From Flavobacteriales bacterium (GTDB lineage Bacteria; Bacteroidota; Bacteroidia; Flavobacteriales_F; PHOS-HE28), in the NCBI GenBank assembly GCA_017987895.1, contig JAGNSU010000020.1:1-33175 (forward strand): a DNA stretch of 33,175 bases. Reading direction: 5' to 3'. Below the pieces are notes generated by a model. It was not told where the DNA came from, ran no database searches, and saw only the letters and a program-made list of their open reading frames with translations. Position 1 is the stretch's first letter, and each line of letters begins with the position of its first letter. Position numbers and translations under genes: made by a program. Below are positions 31,247-33,175 of the stretch, in pieces.

Positions 31247-31383
31247 CGGCTTATCAAGAAAGGCTGAGGGATATGGCCCTTTGAAGCCTTGGCAACCCCT
31301 CCCCGCTGCAAGGCGGGGCGCACGGTGCCAACTCCAACCCCGACACCCCGGTCTACGAACCGGAGCGGGGACCAGATGAGCTG
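31247..31383 (+). ncRNA. SAM-I (S-box) riboswitch aptamer
   Basis: The conserved S-box layout is present: P1 5' strand CGGCTTATC (31247-31255), AAGA/AGGCTGAGGGA kink-turn side of P2, GCCTTGGCAACC returning side, a P3 hairpin built on CCCCGC/GCGGGG, GGTGCCAACTCC, a P4 hairpin (CCCCGGTCTACGAACCGGAG), and the P1 3' strand GATGAGCTG (31375-31383). P1 pairs over nine positions including two G-U pairs. The aptamer binds S-adenosylmethionine and here precedes the methionine synthase genes, consistent with feedback control. Confidence 0.95.
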
Positions 31384-31413
31384 CGATCAGGTCCTGTAGC
31401 CACGCTATAGCCC

Positions 31414-31450
31414 AACCTCATCCAGCGCACGGGTGGGGTTTCTTGTTTCT
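31414..31450 (+). terminator. Riboswitch expression platform: intrinsic terminator
   Basis: AACCTCATCC (31414-31423) pairs with GGGTGGGGTT (31431-31440) over ten positions including two G-U pairs, with a seven-base loop, followed by the T-rich TCTTGTTTCT. CTCATC in its 5' arm (31417-31422) is the exact complement of GATGAG, the 3' strand of P1 (31375-31380), giving a mutually exclusive antiterminator. With SAM bound, P1 holds GATGAG and the terminator forms. Confidence 0.8.
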
Positions 31451-31479
31451 AGGCCGCAGGGAAGCGACGCGCAAGACCA

Positions 31480-32481
31480 ATGAAGACACTGGAACAGCTC
31501 GCTGAAGAACGGATCTTGGTGCTGGACGGTGCCATGGGCACCATGATCCAACGGCTCGGCCTCACCGAGGAGGACTTTCACCCGAAGGGTATGGAGGAAC
31601 ACCCGATCCTGCTTAAGGGTAATAATGAACTGCTTTCCCTCTCGCGGCCGGAAGCCATCCGCTTGATCCACGAGCAGTACCTGGAGGCGGGAGCTGACAT
31701 CGTCGAGACGAACACGTTCAGCGCCACGTCGATCGCACAAGGCGAACACCAGTGCGAGCCGCTGGTTCGCGAGATGAACGTTCGCTCGGCCCAGCTGGCC
31801 AAAGAGGCCTGCGCCAAGTACACGGCCCTGGATCCTTCACGCCCGCGTTTCGTGGCCGGTGCCATAGGACCTATGAACAAGACGGCTTCGCTGAGCCCTG
31901 ATGTGAACGACCCCGGTTATCGGGCCGTCACCTTTGATGAATTGGTGAAGGCCTACGCGGAACAGGTGGATGCACTGCTCGACGGCGGTGTGGACCTGCT
32001 GTTGGTGGAGACCATCTTCGACACGCTCAACGCCAAGGCCGCCTTCTATGCCATTGAAGAGGTGTTCGAGAAGCGAGGTACGCGTGTGCCGCTGATGTGC
32101 AGCGTCACCATCACCGACGCCAGCGGCCGCACACTCAGCGGTCAGACGATCGATGCCTTCCTGATCAGCATGGCGCATGTCCCCTTGTTCAGCATGGGCC
32201 TTAATTGCGCCTTGGGTGCCGCGCAGATGCGCCCCTACTTGGAAGTGATCGCCGAGCAGGCCACATGCAGGACGAGCGTGTACCCCAATGCCGGCCTGCC
32301 CGATCAGATGGGCGAGTACCGCGAATCACCGGAAGTGACGGCGAGGCTCGTCGGTGAGTTCATGGCAAGTGGCTGGGTGAACGTCGTGGGCGGTTGCTGT
32401 GGCACCACGCCCGCCCACATCGCCGCGTTGGCTGCTGAGGCGAAAAAGCATCAACCGCGTCCGCTTCCTGTTCGCGCATGA
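31480..32481 (+). CDS. metH: Methionine synthase, homocysteine-binding part (split MetH)
   Basis: 333 residues corresponding to the N-terminal homocysteine S-methyltransferase domain of MetH. It begins ILVLDGAMGTMIQRLGL and contains GADIVETNTFSAT and FVAGAIGPMNKTASLSPDV. The zinc ligands are Cys243 (GLNCALG) and Cys306/Cys307 (GGCCGTTP). The pterin, cobalamin and activation domains are absent and are encoded separately, beginning at 33001. The separate-gene form is common in Bacteroidota. The two products must act together to methylate homocysteine from methylcobalamin. Expression is governed by the SAM riboswitch upstream, and the stop overlaps the ATG of an unrelated lipoprotein gene. Confidence 0.95.
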   Translation: MKTLEQLAEERILVLDGAMGTMIQRLGLTEEDFHPKGMEEHPILLKGNNELLSLSRPEAIRLIHEQYLEAGADIVETNTFSATSIAQGEHQCEPLVREMNVRSAQLAKEACAKYTALDPSRPRFVAGAIGPMNKTASLSPDVNDPGYRAVTFDELVKAYAEQVDALLDGGVDLLLVETIFDTLNAKAAFYAIEEVFEKRGTRVPLMCSVTITDASGRTLSGQTIDAFLISMAHVPLFSMGLNCALGAAQMRPYLEVIAEQATCRTSVYPNAGLPDQMGEYRESPEVTARLVGEFMASGWVNVVGGCCGTTPAHIAALAAEAKKHQPRPLPVRA

Positions 32482-32993
32482 GCAAGCTGTTCGTTGGTGC
32501 TGGTCTAACACTGAGCGTGCTCCTGGCTTCGTGCTCGAACGCCAATAGTGAGCAGTGGCTGTCGTATAGCGAACAGATCAACGCGGGGTTCGTTCTGAGC
32601 TTCGACTACCCTGAAGGGGATACGGTTTGCAACATCGAGAACGCCCGATACATAAGCCGTTCACCAGCTGGAGCGGAAGAAGAAGTAATGCGGATGGCGC
32701 CGTGGGCTGTGATCATGGAAGCGGAGGGCACAGATAAGGGGGCTGACCTGTCCGCATACGCGCGCTCCTTGGGTACACCAGTGCTCCAGAAGCAAGATGT
32801 CGTATCGGTCGCTGGAGTTGATGCGATACGCACCTCTTTTTCCAAGGAAGGAAGTGGAAGCCCGCTACTTCTTGTCGTCGTTCATTTCAAAAAGTACAGG
32901 ACCCTTTTCTCCGTCGTGGATAGAAGGACGGGCAAGGGTTCCTTTGATGAGTTCCTGAGCAGCATTCGCGTTGTTGGAACTGAGAAACCGTGA
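32478..32993 (+). CDS. Predicted lipoprotein of unknown function inserted between the metH genes
   Basis: 171 residues. The N-terminus is a clear lipoprotein signal ([19 protein letters not shown], lipobox LASC, lipidated Cys19). The mature part has two segments that look like strands with helices ([20 protein letters not shown] and [20 protein letters not shown]) and ends [11 protein letters not shown], a pattern reminiscent of small periplasmic proteins that follow an exported substrate-like fold (PsbP-like); I cannot name a family. Base composition is visibly less GC-rich than its neighbours. It overlaps metH by four bases and ends 7 bases before the second metH gene, so it sits fully inside the methionine operon and under the riboswitch. 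No link to methionine metabolism is evident. Confidence 0.8.
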   Translation: MSKLFVGAGLTLSVLLASCSNANSEQWLSYSEQINAGFVLSFDYPEGDTVCNIENARYISRSPAGAEEEVMRMAPWAVIMEAEGTDKGADLSAYARSLGTPVLQKQDVVSVAGVDAIRTSFSKEGSGSPLLLVVVHFKKYRTLFSVVDRRTGKGSFDEFLSSIRVVGTEKP

Positions 32994-33000
32994 GTTGAAA

Positions 33001-33175
33001 ATGTCCATTCCGAACTACAGCGGCCTTGAACCGCTCCGCATTTTCAAAGGCGCCAACTTCGTCAACATCGGTGAGCGCACGAACGTTACCGGTAGCGCGG
33101 CCTTCCGAAAGCTGATCAAGAACGGCAACTACGATGAGGCCGTGAACGTGGCGCGCCAGCAAGTGGAGAACGGCG
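33001..33175 (+). CDS. metH: Methionine synthase, folate/cobalamin part (split MetH), truncated by window end
   Basis: The first 58 residues are visible, starting [37 protein letters not shown] is the start of the pterin-binding domain of MetH (the GERTNVTGS motif), and [16 protein letters not shown] continues it. The rest, expected to hold the cobalamin-binding and SAM-reactivation domains, lies beyond the window. It follows the inserted lipoprotein gene by 7 bases and should be co-transcribed with the homocysteine part. Confidence 0.93.
   Translation, partial: MSIPNYSGLEPLRIFKGANFVNIGERTNVTGSAAFRKLIKNGNYDEAVNVARQQVENG

Overview
The window looks like chromosomal DNA of a high-GC member of the Bacteroidota, most likely an uncultured Flavobacteriales lineage (inference). 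The evidence is: C-terminal type IX secretion (T9SS) sorting domains on three proteins; a recurrent TAnnTTTG/TACCTTCG box just upstream of many starts, matching the Bacteroidota -7 promoter element; almost no Shine-Dalgarno sequences; a methionine synthase split into separate genes; and an oxidase assembly cluster with the prokaryotic COX IV, SCO and DUF420 genes. No rRNA, tRNA, CRISPR array, transposase or phage gene was seen, and no gap longer than about 300 bases lacks a feature.

Layout. 1-4.1 kb: housekeeping and small genes (an unidentified C-terminal fragment, a methyltransferase, a small basic protein, a diheme cytochrome c, a GNAT acetyltransferase and a YhhQ-type transporter). 4.1-7.3 kb: two tandem paralogous T9SS-sorted secreted proteins. 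7.4-10.5 kb: a minus-strand operon of a T9SS-sorted pentaheme cytochrome, a MOSC protein and a GIY-YIG protein. 10.6-12.3 kb: a secreted protein with 19 YwqK/MORN-like 23-residue repeats. 12.3-16.7 kb: a minus-strand run of cytochrome b-like protein, lipoprotein cytochrome c, HflX and penicillin-binding protein 1A.

16.9-26.6 kb is a surface-polysaccharide block: a CysQ-like phosphatase, GDP-mannose 4,6-dehydratase and GDP-L-fucose synthase (together making GDP-fucose), a class III cyclase/TPR protein ending in half an AraC domain, and a WecA-type glycosyl-1-phosphate transferase between two Wzi/RemB-like outer membrane proteins. 26.7-31.2 kb is a cytochrome c oxidase biogenesis operon (heme O synthase, two subunit III genes, subunit IV, SCO copper chaperone, DUF420, small CxxC membrane protein); subunits I and II are not in the window. 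31.2-33.2 kb is a SAM-I riboswitch with a visible terminator/antiterminator, followed by the split metH genes with an unrelated lipoprotein gene between them; the second metH part runs off the end.

The items most worth following up are the T9SS-sorted pentaheme cytochrome, the cyclase with a truncated AraC domain next to a 16-bp perfect palindrome, the complete riboswitch attenuator in front of an interrupted metH, the heptad repeats that follow stop codons (one copy forms a near-perfect inverted repeat between gmd and fcl), and the promoters that lie so close to start codons that leaderless mRNAs are implied. I do not see an obviously new multi-gene defence or mobile system.
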